Assembly: GCA_036563665.1 (NCBI GenBank)
Contig: DATCLY010000014.1
Coordinates: 107,776 to 171,775 of the forward strand
From: FEN-1219 sp036563665
GTDB taxonomy: Bacteria; Pseudomonadota; Gammaproteobacteria; Steroidobacterales; Rariloculaceae
Direction: 5' to 3'
Length of the DNA stretch: 64,000 nucleotides
Shown: in pieces, positions 50,091-58,425 of the stretch
How positions within the stretch are numbered: the first letter of the stretch is position 1
Layout of the letters: every line of letters starts with the position of its first letter
Translations under genes and position numbers: made by a program
Notes under the pieces: generated by a model
Told to the model about the DNA's origin: nothing
What the model saw: only the letters and a program-made list of their open reading frames with translations
Database searches by the model: none

Positions 50091-50498
50091 GGAGTCCCCC
50101 TTCCCCTGATCCAACTGTCGCGCGCGGGCGGGCCTCACGTCAGATCGCGCTCGAAGATGCACAGACCGATCCGATGCGAAGCTCGCTATATCCCCCGCTG
50201 GGCACTGTTAGCGATCCATTCGCTCGGAGCAATGGAGCGCGCCCCTATGGCAAGCGACAGGCGAAAGCTTATGGGTGATGAGCCGTCGCACTCGCTTGCG
50301 ACGACGAATCGTGGACCGGAGAATGTTTCGAGCGCGGCACGGCCGCGCGTGGGCGCGGTGGGGATTTCGAACGGCTTACGTGCTTGCCGCGTTTGCACGA
50401 CGAGCAACGGTCGGCGAAGATCGGCTCGTCGACCCGCGCCGCCCGAGGCGCGGCGCGCAGCTCGACCGCCACCACGACGAAGAAGGGGGATGACCGCG
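50091..50498. other. Gene-free divergent regulatory interval
   Basis: 408 bases between the divergent starts of the large TonB receptor and the W-x-x-D protein. Both genes must have promoters here. Only weak elements are visible, such as a minus-strand GATATAGC near 50187-50194, followed by GC-rich sequence. No open frame with convincing start signals and product was seen, and no REP unit is present. Confidence 0.5.
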
Positions 50499-52235
50499 AT
50501 GCGCGATCGTTGCAAGGCAAGTTGGTTCAAGGGCACGCTCGTGACCGTTGTCGGGCTCGCCGTGCCGCTCGCCGCCGGCGCGCAGCCGCGGCAAGTGGAA
50601 GTGCCCGAGCCGTACACGCCGGCACCGGACGCCAAGGATCTCAAGTCCGTGCTTTTCAACTGGACGCGCAACATGGGCATGCTCCGGGGCCATGACGAGC
50701 GCGAGATGGTGGCGACGCTCGAGTACCAGGGCACGGGCACGATCGAGGTGAACGGCGAGCCGTGCGCGCTCACGCGCTACCGCGCGAGCACGAACTATCA
50801 AAGCTTCAGCCAGCGCATCCAATACGCGTGCACGCTGCCGAACGGCCGGTCGTACTCGAACATCGAGGTGGTGAGCGGGCTGTACGCCTGGGACGAGGAC
50901 ACGCCGGGCGCGCAGATCGGCGGAACGCCGGGCAACGTGACGCCGATGCCCGCGGCCGTGGAGGAGCGGCTCGTCCGGTTCTGGGCGAGCCCGCAGGGCG
51001 CGCCCAAGGCCGCGATCGCGGGGACGACGGACACGTTCTGGCTCGGCGCCAACCCCGGCACGCTGTTCGAGGACGGCGTCTCGCGGGCCGGCCGCACGTC
51101 CGTCGAATGGCAAGGCGACCGGCCCGTGGTGACGTTTCCGCTGCCGGGCGTGCCCGGCGCGACCGCGCAAGCCACGCTCGACGAGCTGTTCCTGACGCAG
51201 CGCGTGGTCGTCACCCGAGGCGGGATCACGTGGGAGTTCACCTACGACGACTATCGCGACTGGAACAACGAGCTCAACCGCATCGAGGTGCTCTACGCCG
51301 GCAAGATGGTCGAACGCCGCGACGGCAAGGTCGTCCGCGACTTGACCACGCTCCAGACCGAAACGGGCAACGTGTACGTCGTGGCGCCCGTGCCGGAGGC
51401 CGTGCGGGCCGCCATCCGACCGAGCGGCGAGATGCCGCGCGGCGTGATGGCGAAGACGGAGCCGCCGGCGGACACGTCGGCGCCCACGCCGCGGCTGAAC
51501 GGCCGTCCCGATCTCACCGGCGTCTGGCAGCACACGGACTGGATCGGCAACTACATGACCGGCGGCGGCCGGCGGTGCGCGCCCACGCAGGAGCCGGGGT
51601 GCACGCGGGACGTCAACCAGACCTACGATTTCGAGCTCTACTCGCCCTCGCGGTTCGGCAACACCGGCCGGCCGCTGTACAAGCCCGAGCACTGGGACAA
51701 GGTCCAGGAGCTCGACATGTGGACCAACAAATACGACCCGGTCATGACCTGCCAGCCGCTCGGCATCCCGCGGCAGGGGCCCCCGCGGCGCATCTACCAG
51801 AGCGACCACGACGTCACGTTCCTCTACTTCGGCGGGGACGCGGGCGGCGGCTATGGCGAGTATCGCGTGATCCCGACGGACGGCCGGAAGCACGATCCGA
51901 ACCGGCTCGAGACGACCTACATGGGGTACACGGTGGGTCGCTGGGAGGGCGACACGCTCGTGCTCGAATCCATCCAGTTCAACGACTTCACCTGGCTCGG
52001 TCGCGGCGGGTTCTTCCATTCCGACCAGATGCGCGTGGTGGAGCGCTTCCGGCGCGAGGGCAACGTCATTTATTACGACGTCACGGTGGAGGACCCGGAG
52101 GTGCTGGTCGAGCCGTGGGTGCTGCCGACCCGCACGCTGCGCCTCAACCCCAATCCCGACGCCGGCCTGATCCGCGAGCGGGGTCACTGCGAGGTGTACG
52201 AGCAGGAGGACATCACCTCCCAGATCCGGCACTAG
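50499..52235 (+). CDS. Exported two-domain W-x-x-D family protein
   Basis: 578 residues: signal peptide (GTLVTVVGLAVPLAAGAQ), an N-terminal domain of about 300 residues of unknown type (with TRNMGMLRGHDEREMVATLEY and LYAWDEDTPGA), then RPDLTGVW and a W-x-x-D domain (GRWEGDTLVLESIQF, HSDQMRVVERF, VEDPEVL). It is the largest of the four family members in the window. The second of two nearby ATGs was chosen, because AAGGGGG lies nine bases before it. The same open frame continues far upstream antisense to the TonB receptor gene and is not coding there. It is divergent from that receptor and followed by a REP pair. Function unknown. Confidence 0.75.
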   Translation: MRDRCKASWFKGTLVTVVGLAVPLAAGAQPRQVEVPEPYTPAPDAKDLKSVLFNWTRNMGMLRGHDEREMVATLEYQGTGTIEVNGEPCALTRYRASTNYQSFSQRIQYACTLPNGRSYSNIEVVSGLYAWDEDTPGAQIGGTPGNVTPMPAAVEERLVRFWASPQGAPKAAIAGTTDTFWLGANPGTLFEDGVSRAGRTSVEWQGDRPVVTFPLPGVPGATAQATLDELFLTQRVVVTRGGITWEFTYDDYRDWNNELNRIEVLYAGKMVERRDGKVVRDLTTLQTETGNVYVVAPVPEAVRAAIRPSGEMPRGVMAKTEPPADTSAPTPRLNGRPDLTGVWQHTDWIGNYMTGGGRRCAPTQEPGCTRDVNQTYDFELYSPSRFGNTGRPLYKPEHWDKVQELDMWTNKYDPVMTCQPLGIPRQGPPRRIYQSDHDVTFLYFGGDAGGGYGEYRVIPTDGRKHDPNRLETTYMGYTVGRWEGDTLVLESIQFNDFTWLGRGGFFHSDQMRVVERFRREGNVIYYDVTVEDPEVLVEPWVLPTRTLRLNPNPDAGLIRERGHCEVYEQEDITSQIRH

Positions 52236-52251
52236 CCCCGACCGCAGTCGG

Positions 52252-52325
52252 GTGGGAGCGCCTTTCCAGGCGCGATTCTTCGTTCCTTAATGGGTTGAAG
52301 ATCGCGGCTGGAAAGCCGCTCCCAC
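52252..52325. repeat. REP-like inverted pair G
   Basis: A forward C-variant unit (52252-52275) faces a reverse G-variant unit (52302-52325), starting 17 bases after the W-x-x-D gene stop and upstream of the second TonB receptor. Confidence 0.9.
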
Positions 52326-52615
52326 CCGGCGACCCGCCTGTTCGTAGCCCTTCCCGACCTTCCTAGTAGCCGGTCCTAGCGTCCCGAGGACCGACCCGCC
52401 GAGGCACTGCCCTTACGCGGCGTTAATAATTGCGCAGTAAGTTTCTTAAGCACCTCCCCGAGCGGGGCGTAGGGCGGACCCCCAAAATGGGTCAAAAAGC
52501 ATACTAATTAGTCCAATCCTATGTTTTGAAATCAATTTTTTTGTCGCAGTCTGGACACAGGCGTCGCAAAATGGTAACTACGCAGCCTCTCTCTGGACCG
52601 ACCTAGAGGATAGGG
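52326..52615. other. AT-rich leader upstream of a TonB receptor
   Basis: 290 bases without a gene. From about 52420 to 52600 the composition shifts sharply to A and T, in contrast to the rest of the window, with CTAATTAG (52504-52511), TTGAAATC and a run of seven Ts (near 52534-52542). This must hold the promoter of the TonB receptor gene at 52616, but no clear -35/-10 pair could be picked. Two TCGCA copies (52544 and 52564) flank GTCTGGACACAGGC. It may be a binding region for a nucleoid protein such as H-NS or MvaT, or an imported promoter. Confidence 0.5.
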
Positions 52616-54985
52616 ATGTTACTCAAACACTGCATGAAGGCCGCCGCCTATGCGGCGGGTGTCAGCATCGTCGCCTTGCCCGGCACGTCAGTGGCCCAAG
52701 ACGATGCGGCCGCGCGCGCTGGGCTCGAGGAGATCACGGTCACGGCGCGCCGGCGCGAGGAGTCGCTCCAGGACGTGCCCGTGGCGATCTCGGCCTACGG
52801 CGAGTTCGAGCTGGAGCAGCGAGGCATCGATGAGCTCGGGCAATTGAATGCCGTCGCGCCCAACGTCTCGCTGTACGGCGGCATGGCCACCGCGGATTCG
52901 CAAGGCAGCTTCCGGATGCGCGGCATCCCGGGCGTGGCCACGTACGTGGACGGCGTCTGGCAATCCACCACCGACGGCATGTTCACGCTGGGCGTGGTGG
53001 AGGTGGACCGCATCGAGGTGCTGCGCGGACCGCAAGGCACGCTGTTCGGCAAGAACGCCGTCGGCGGCGCCATTCAATACGTCACGCGGCTGCCGGGCGA
53101 CGAGTTCGGCGCCCGCATGAGCCTGACCACCGGCTCGTACGACCGCCGCGACAGCACGCTCGCCGTGGACCTGCCGCTGTCCGACACCGTGAAGACCAAG
53201 TTCACGGCCGCGAGCCTGTATCGCGAGGGCTTCGTCGACAGCCTCATGGTCAACCGCTCCTGGGGCGACATCAACGACGAGATGTATCGGGCCGACCTCC
53301 TGTGGGAGCCCAGCGAGAACTTCACGGCGCGCTTCATCGCCGAGCGCAGCAAGGTGGATCGCTGGGGCCCGGCGCGCGTCCTGCTCGAGCTGGGCGAGCC
53401 CGTGTACGACCCGGTGACCGGCACCAACAGCAACCCGCGCGCGCAGGCCTACGCGAACATCGGCATGCCGCTCTCCAATCGCACGCACGCGGCCGGCTAT
53501 CCCGGCGGCGAGGTGGGCAAGTACCAGAACAAGAGCACCTGGGAAGGCCGCGGCCTGCGGGTCGATCTCGATCGCTACACGCTGGACCTCAACTGGTACT
53601 TCAGCGACACGATGCAGCTGCGGTCGATCACGGGCTTCCGCGAGCACTGGCGCACCGCGCAGACGGACTTCGACGCGACGGAGACCTGGTTCATCGAGCG
53701 CGACTTCCGCGGCGCGGGTAAGCAGATCACGCAGGAGCTCCAGCTGATCGGCGAGCACGACCGCTTCTCCTGGGTGGGCGGCGTGTTCTTCTGGGACGAC
53801 ATCAGCGACGGCCGCACGTGGACCTGGGTGGCGCCGGAATTCCGCGATCCCGCAGTGCGCGCGCAGGCCATCGCGGGCGGCATGGGCGTGACGGCGCAGA
53901 ACGTGGCCGTTCCGCCCGGCACGCTGGACAGCATGACGCGCACCGAGACCGACGGCTGGGCGGTGTTCGCCGACGGCACGGTGACCCTGACGGACAAGCT
54001 GACCCTGTCGCTCGGTATTCGCGAGCAGGACGAGGATCTCAAGGCAGGCGCGCTGGTGCCGGTGATCGCGGCGCCGGAGCTCCCCGGCTCGGATCCCGCA
54101 GGGGACGAGTTCGAGAACCGGGGCTGGGACTACTTCTTCACCGACTCGTTCGATTCGTTCACCTGGCGCGCGGCCCTGCAGTACCAGTTCACGCCCGACA
54201 TCATGGGCTACATCGGCTACTCCGAGGGCTTCAGCGCCGGCGGCATCTCGATCCCGAACCTGCCGTATCCGGACATTCCGACGAACATCCCGTACAAGCC
54301 GGAGACGCTCGAGAACTTCGAGATCGGCTTGCGCGCGGATTGGGCGGACGGTCTCATCCGGACGAACGTGACCGCGTTCAAGGGCGACTACGACAACATC
54401 CAGATCACCAACTACCTCTACACGAGCTGCGACGAGCAGTTGAACTGCGGCGGCCCGTTGCGGCAGCTGCCGAACCTGCACACCGTCAACGCGGCGAAGG
54501 CAGAGGTGAAGGGCATCGAGCTCGAGAGCATCTTCCTGCCGGGTGACAACTGGAGGGTGACCTTCAACGTGGGCCGTCTCGACGCGGAGTACACGGAAGT
54601 GGGCGCCGCGGCGATCGGTGCCGTCGACGTCGGCTCGCCGTTCGCGCAGGCGCCGGACTGGACGGTGTCGACGAGCGTGCAGTACACGGCCACGCTCCGG
54701 TCGGGTGCGATCCTCACGCCGCGCCTCGACTACACGTGGACGGACGAGTACACGCTCGCCACGGACACGCGCAACCAGAACTTCCAGGAGCCGTACGGCC
54801 TCCTGAACTTCCGGTTGACGTACGAGGCCCCGGACGGCCGCTGGCAGGCGGCGCTGTTCGGCACCAACCTCACCGACGAGTACTACATGACGTCGGGCTT
54901 CTACAGCGAGTCGAACCTGCTCAACTTCGTGTCGCTGGGACGGCCGCGCGAGGTGGGTGCGAGCATCTCGTTCAACTTCGAGTAA
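52616..54985 (+). CDS. TonB-dependent receptor
   Basis: 789-residue outer-membrane transporter. Signal peptide ends near SVAQ; the TonB box EEITVTARRREESLQDVPVAISA and plug segments FRMRGIPGVATYVDGVW and EVLRGPQGTLFGKNAVGGAIQY are characteristic of the large family found in sphingomonads and related degraders. The barrel ends with GASISFNFE and a C-terminal aromatic. The substrate is unknown; relatives take up siderophores, vitamins, plant compounds or steroids. The ATG has AGAGGATAGGG upstream. A textbook terminator follows 26 bases after its stop. Confidence 0.9.
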   Translation: MLLKHCMKAAAYAAGVSIVALPGTSVAQDDAAARAGLEEITVTARRREESLQDVPVAISAYGEFELEQRGIDELGQLNAVAPNVSLYGGMATADSQGSFRMRGIPGVATYVDGVWQSTTDGMFTLGVVEVDRIEVLRGPQGTLFGKNAVGGAIQYVTRLPGDEFGARMSLTTGSYDRRDSTLAVDLPLSDTVKTKFTAASLYREGFVDSLMVNRSWGDINDEMYRADLLWEPSENFTARFIAERSKVDRWGPARVLLELGEPVYDPVTGTNSNPRAQAYANIGMPLSNRTHAAGYPGGEVGKYQNKSTWEGRGLRVDLDRYTLDLNWYFSDTMQLRSITGFREHWRTAQTDFDATETWFIERDFRGAGKQITQELQLIGEHDRFSWVGGVFFWDDISDGRTWTWVAPEFRDPAVRAQAIAGGMGVTAQNVAVPPGTLDSMTRTETDGWAVFADGTVTLTDKLTLSLGIREQDEDLKAGALVPVIAAPELPGSDPAGDEFENRGWDYFFTDSFDSFTWRAALQYQFTPDIMGYIGYSEGFSAGGISIPNLPYPDIPTNIPYKPETLENFEIGLRADWADGLIRTNVTAFKGDYDNIQITNYLYTSCDEQLNCGGPLRQLPNLHTVNAAKAEVKGIELESIFLPGDNWRVTFNVGRLDAEYTEVGAAAIGAVDVGSPFAQAPDWTVSTSVQYTATLRSGAILTPRLDYTWTDEYTLATDTRNQNFQEPYGLLNFRLTYEAPDGRWQAALFGTNLTDEYYMTSGFYSESNLLNFVSLGRPREVGASISFNFE

Positions 54986-55010
54986 TCGCCCCTGCTCCGC
55001 AAGGAGCGCA

Positions 55011-55043
55011 AGGCCCCGGCGCCCCGTGCGCCGGGGCCTTTTT
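55011..55043 (+). terminator. Rho-independent terminator after the TonB receptor
   Basis: A perfect stem AGGCCCCGGCGC (55011-55022) pairs with 55028-55039 across a 5-base loop CCCGT and runs into TTTTT (55039-55043). It is the only classical intrinsic terminator recognised in the window. Confidence 0.9.
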
Positions 55044-55156
55044 GTTTCCACAGCGCGACATCCCGCTTGGGGGACTGAGGACCGGACCGCGTAGCGGACC
55101 GCGGCGTCGACGCGGGCGAGCCCGCACGGCCGCGGCCGAGACGGCGGCGCGCGCCT

Positions 55157-56473
55157 CTACGGCAGCGGCGCGCCCGTGCAGTCGCTCGCGAACGGCGGCG
55201 GGCCCGGATCCTCGGCCGTGGGATCGCCCACGAGCCCGACGAACAGCAGCGTGCCCGTCAGCCGCTCGCGGATGGCGAGCACGAACGAGCGATCGGCCGT
55301 GAAGCCTCGGAAGGACACCACGCTGATGCCGACGCCCGTGGCGGCGGCGGCGCGCGTGCCCCGCTCGTCGACGTCGATGCGCGTCTTCTGGCGCACGAAG
55401 TCGATGCACATCTGCGACCCCAGCGGGGACAGACGGGTGAAGTCGGCGCCCGGCCGGAACGCCGCCTCCATGCCCGTGGCCTGCAGCGGAGCGTTCAGGT
55501 ACGCGTCGAACGTGAGCGAGAGCTTCGGGATCGCGAGCAGATTGAACCGCTCGGGCGCCAACCCGTTCACCACGGCCGTCCATCCGTTCTCGTCGAGCTG
55601 CGCGAGCCAGTCGCGTGCGCGCAGGTCGGCGTCCGGCAGCACGATCACCATGGAGAACGCCTCGCCGCCGTACGGAAGCTCCACCGCGGTGTAGGAGGCG
55701 CCGCGGGCCGCGCGGACGTCCACATCAGCGAGCGACATCATCTCCACGTCCACCGTGGAGCCGTCCTCGCGACGGAACGGTTGCGGCCGAGTGTTCTCGG
55801 GATCGAATTGAGTCGTCCACTCGCCGTCGAAGTGCACCGCGTTCACGAGCAGCATGACGAGCGCGGGGTCGAGCGCGTCGACGATGCCGTCGATGAGCCC
55901 GTCCGTCTGCTGCCGCACCCACGCATTGATCGCGGTGACCGTGCCCGGGTCCGCGAAGTCGCGCGACTCCACGCTGGCGCGAAACCAGGTGGCCACGGCG
56001 TCCCGGAACGCGTCGTGGAACGGCACGGCGTCGTGCGCCCATACGCCGTTCGCGGTGCGCAGACGCACGTGCGGATCGAGGCCGGTGAGGAGATCGATGA
56101 GGTCGCGATACGCCGCATTGATGTCCGACTCGTCCATGCCACCGAACCCGAGCGCCGCGCGCATCTCCTCGAAGGTGGCCCCGCCCGCGCCGTTCATGGC
56201 CATCCCGAGCGCCATCGATGCGCTCAACGGAGAGAGGACGACGTTGCTGCGAGGGTCCTGCGCGGCCACGCGCGCCGCGAGCTCGAGGCCGAAACCGGCC
56301 GAGGCGGCGACGACGGCTTCCTCGCTCGCCGTGAGGCGGCGCGGCAGCTCGTCGAGCCGTTCGTTCCCGTTGCCGCTTGGCGCCGGGGGGTCATCGCCGG
56401 AGCTCGCGCCTCCGCAGCCGGCCAGCGCGGCGGCGACCAGGACCATCACGGCGATTCGGCTCGAAGCAAACAT
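55157..56473 (-). CDS. Serpin, predicted lipoprotein
   Basis: 438-residue serine protease inhibitor. Signal peptide with lipobox ALAGC (Cys20) and a Gly/Ser/Pro linker precede the full serpin fold, including SNVVLSPLSASMALGMAMNGAGG, VNAVHFDGEWTTQF and the C-terminal SFVLAIRERLTGTLLFVG. The reactive-loop hinge is E370-R-G-T-R-A-A-A-A-T379, close to the consensus needed for an inhibitory serpin; counting from it, P1-P1' would be Val386-Ser387, suggesting elastase-like targets. Serpins are sporadic in bacteria and probably defend the envelope against proteases. A three-fold repeat with 11-base spacing lies 60-87 bases before its start. Confidence 0.9.
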   Translation of the reverse strand: MFASSRIAVMVLVAAALAGCGGASSGDDPPAPSGNGNERLDELPRRLTASEEAVVAASAGFGLELAARVAAQDPRSNVVLSPLSASMALGMAMNGAGGATFEEMRAALGFGGMDESDINAAYRDLIDLLTGLDPHVRLRTANGVWAHDAVPFHDAFRDAVATWFRASVESRDFADPGTVTAINAWVRQQTDGLIDGIVDALDPALVMLLVNAVHFDGEWTTQFDPENTRPQPFRREDGSTVDVEMMSLADVDVRAARGASYTAVELPYGGEAFSMVIVLPDADLRARDWLAQLDENGWTAVVNGLAPERFNLLAIPKLSLTFDAYLNAPLQATGMEAAFRPGADFTRLSPLGSQMCIDFVRQKTRIDVDERGTRAAAATGVGISVVSFRGFTADRSFVLAIRERLTGTLLFVGLVGDPTAEDPGPPPFASDCTGAPLP

Positions 56474-56532
56474 CGGTGACCGCTCGCAGCAGCAATGACT
56501 GGCTCGAGCCTAGGTCATCGGCGCCGCGACGT

Positions 56533-56560
56533 GTGTACAAAAAGTGTGCACGAAGTGTGC
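56533..56560. promoter_or_regulatory. Three direct repeats at 11-bp period upstream of the serpin gene
   Basis: GTGTAC (56533), GTGTGC (56544) and GTGTGC (56555) recur every 11 bases with A-rich spacers (AAAAA, ACGAA). They lie 60-87 bases upstream of the serpin start in the 142-base gap after the DMT transporter. Such phasing suggests an operator for a regulator bound along one helix face. Confidence 0.4.
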
Positions 56561-56615
56561 GGCCGCGGCGGCATGCATCGTTCCCGGTCGCCGCCCCGGT
56601 GGCGGACGGCCAACG

Positions 56616-57521
56616 TCACGCTCGGCCGACGGGGCGGGCCACCACGATGCCGGCGAGGACGATGCCCGCGCCGAGCGCCTGCAGCCCGCCCACGGGCTCC
56701 GCGAACACGATCCAGCCGAGGAACGCCGAGATGACGGGCGTCACGAGCAGCGCCACCGAGGAGAACGAGGCCGGCAGGTGCGCGAGCGCGTACGCGATGG
56801 AGCCCTGGCCGGCGCAGTGCGTGACGAGCGCGAGCGCGAGCAGCACGAGCCAGCCGTACGGCGTGTCGGCGACGAAGGTTTCGCCGGAGACGAGCACCGC
56901 GGGCACGAGGAACAGCGCCGATGCCGGCGCGCTCCACGCCATGATGGTGGCGGCGGAGAGCCGCGTACGCAGCTTCGCCACGGTGAGCACGTACCCCGCG
57001 TAGAGCACCGATGCGGCGAGCGCGAGCGCATCCCCGAGCGCGGTCTCGAGCGACACGTCGAGCGAACGGCCGAGCAGCAACGCGGCGCCGCTCACCGACA
57101 GCAGCATGCCCGCGACGAATCGAGGGGCGATGCGCTCGCCGAAGAGGAGCCGGGCCGCGGGCGCGACGACGATCGGCGAGAGGTTCGAGAGCAGCGCCGC
57201 GTTCGCCACGGACGTGAGCTGGAGCGACCAGTGCCAGGCGGTGAGATCCGCCGCGAAGAAGAGGCCGGCGAGCGCGAGCAGGCCCCAATCGCCGGCCCTG
57301 CGCGGCGTGCGCGCGCCGTCTTCCCCGCGCTCGAGGCGCATCCACGAGAGCAGCACGGGCGCGGCGAATGCCACCCGCCAGAACCCGGTGGCGATGGGGC
57401 CGAGCTCCGACAGCCGCACGAAGATCGGCGACAACGACAGCGCGCACGCGCCTCCGGCCAATGCCAGCAGCCCGATGCGTGCCGCCCGCGTTCGCACCAC
57501 TTGCGAGCGAGCGACGCTCAC
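56616..57521 (-). CDS. EamA-type drug/metabolite exporter (DMT family)
   Basis: 301 residues with ten predicted transmembrane helices in two EamA repeats. The first includes LSPIFVRLSELGPIATGFWRVAFA and the end WHWSLQLTSVANAALLSNLSPIVVA; the second ends FLGWIVFAEPVGGLQALGAGIVLAG. Probable export of amino acids or other small metabolites; the substrate is not predictable. Transcribed toward the serpin gene but separated from it by a likely operator. Confidence 0.88.
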   Translation of the reverse strand: MSVARSQVVRTRAARIGLLALAGGACALSLSPIFVRLSELGPIATGFWRVAFAAPVLLSWMRLERGEDGARTPRRAGDWGLLALAGLFFAADLTAWHWSLQLTSVANAALLSNLSPIVVAPAARLLFGERIAPRFVAGMLLSVSGAALLLGRSLDVSLETALGDALALAASVLYAGYVLTVAKLRTRLSAATIMAWSAPASALFLVPAVLVSGETFVADTPYGWLVLLALALVTHCAGQGSIAYALAHLPASFSSVALLVTPVISAFLGWIVFAEPVGGLQALGAGIVLAGIVVARPVGRA

Positions 57522-57722
57522 GATTCATCCTGTGCAATCCGAGTCAAACGGGTCGTCCCGGCGTGCGAGCGGGGGTCGGCATACTATGCGCGGCACGCGG
57601 CCCTCGCCAACGATCCTCCGTGCCGACCAGGAAAGGTGAGGCAGCGCAAATTTTGCGACCCGGCGCCGCCAGGCGGACTACGGCGTACCAACCGTCCTCC
57701 CCCGAGCCCGCAGCGCCTCCGT

Positions 57723-57739
57723 TTGGCACGAGGCTTGCT
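57723..57739 (+). promoter_or_regulatory. Sigma-54 promoter, perfect consensus match
   Basis: TTGGCACGAGGCTTGCT matches the RpoN consensus YTGGCACGRNNNTTGCW at every defined position, with the -24 GG (57725-57726) and -12 GC (57737-57738) at correct spacing. It is 46 bases upstream of the EF-hand protein start, placing transcription start near 57750. It predicts dependence on RpoN and an enhancer-binding activator. Confidence 0.8.
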
Positions 57740-57784
57740 CTGCAAGACCCCCTATTGCAGCAACCCGATCGGAGGAGGAGTGCG

Positions 57785-58285
57785 ATGAAAGCATTGGCGA
57801 GGATGTGCGTATTCGGACTGTCCAGTGCGTTGGCGTGCGGCGTGCTCGCACAGCAGCCGAGCGAGCGCGCGGGCGATCAAGCCGAGCGCGCGGGCGAAGC
57901 GGCCGAGCGCGCCGGCGACGAGGCGCAGCGGGCCGGGCGGGAGGCCGAGCGCGCCACGGATCGCGCCAGCCGCGGTTCGGAGGAGCAGGCGCAGCGGGCC
58001 GGTCGCGAGGCGGAGCAGGCCGGGGAGCAGGCCCAGCAGGCCGGCCGGGAAGCCGAGCGCGCGGGCCAGCAGGCGGAACGGCAAGCGCAGCAGGAATCCC
58101 GGCAGGGCCAGCAGCGCGGACGAAGCGCCTACCCCTCGTTCGAGGAGGTTGACGAGAACTCCGACGGGCAGCTGAGCCGCATCGAGCTCGCGCGCGTGGA
58201 GGGGCTCGACTTCTCCGAGATCGACACCAACGAGGACGGCGACATCAGCCGCACGGAGTACATGCAGGCCACGCAGCAGCGCTGA
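57785..58285 (+). CDS. Exported heptad-repeat protein with two EF-hands
   Basis: 166 residues: a signal peptide (VFGLSSALACGVLAQQ), then residues 26-105 built from a seven-residue unit of the form (E/Q)AERAG(x), giving a long Ala/Arg/Glu helix or coiled coil. A C-terminal pair of calcium-binding EF-hand loops follows, D123-ENSDGQLSRI-E134 and D147-TNEDGDISRT-E158, both with canonical ligand positions. The start is supported by GGAGGAGG and by the sigma-54 promoter. No known family covers the whole protein; the EF-hands alone are standard. A calcium-responsive envelope or matrix role is inferred. Confidence 0.8.
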   Translation: MKALARMCVFGLSSALACGVLAQQPSERAGDQAERAGEAAERAGDEAQRAGREAERATDRASRGSEEQAQRAGREAEQAGEQAQQAGREAERAGQQAERQAQQESRQGQQRGRSAYPSFEEVDENSDGQLSRIELARVEGLDFSEIDTNEDGDISRTEYMQATQQR

Positions 58286-58425
58286 GCTGCGCATGTGAAG
58301 TCGGCACGCGTACCGTCCGCCCCACGGCGGGCGGTGCTCCGTGCCGGCGCTGGGTGCCGTCGGGCTCGCCGAGCGGAGGTGATCGCGAGCGGCCCGACGC
58401 GCGGGATAGTCGAAGCCGCAAAGCC

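Noticed and set aside
47244..50489. Very long open frame on the plus strand running into the W-x-x-D gene
   Set aside because: It is antisense to the TonB receptor gene, has no recognisable domain, and its codons mirror the receptor's third positions. The real gene starts at 50499 with ribosome site and signal peptide.
58340..58370. GG-N10-GC before the FMN reductase as a sigma-54 promoter
   Set aside because: Only the GG and GC dinucleotides match, which is frequent by chance in this GC-rich sequence.
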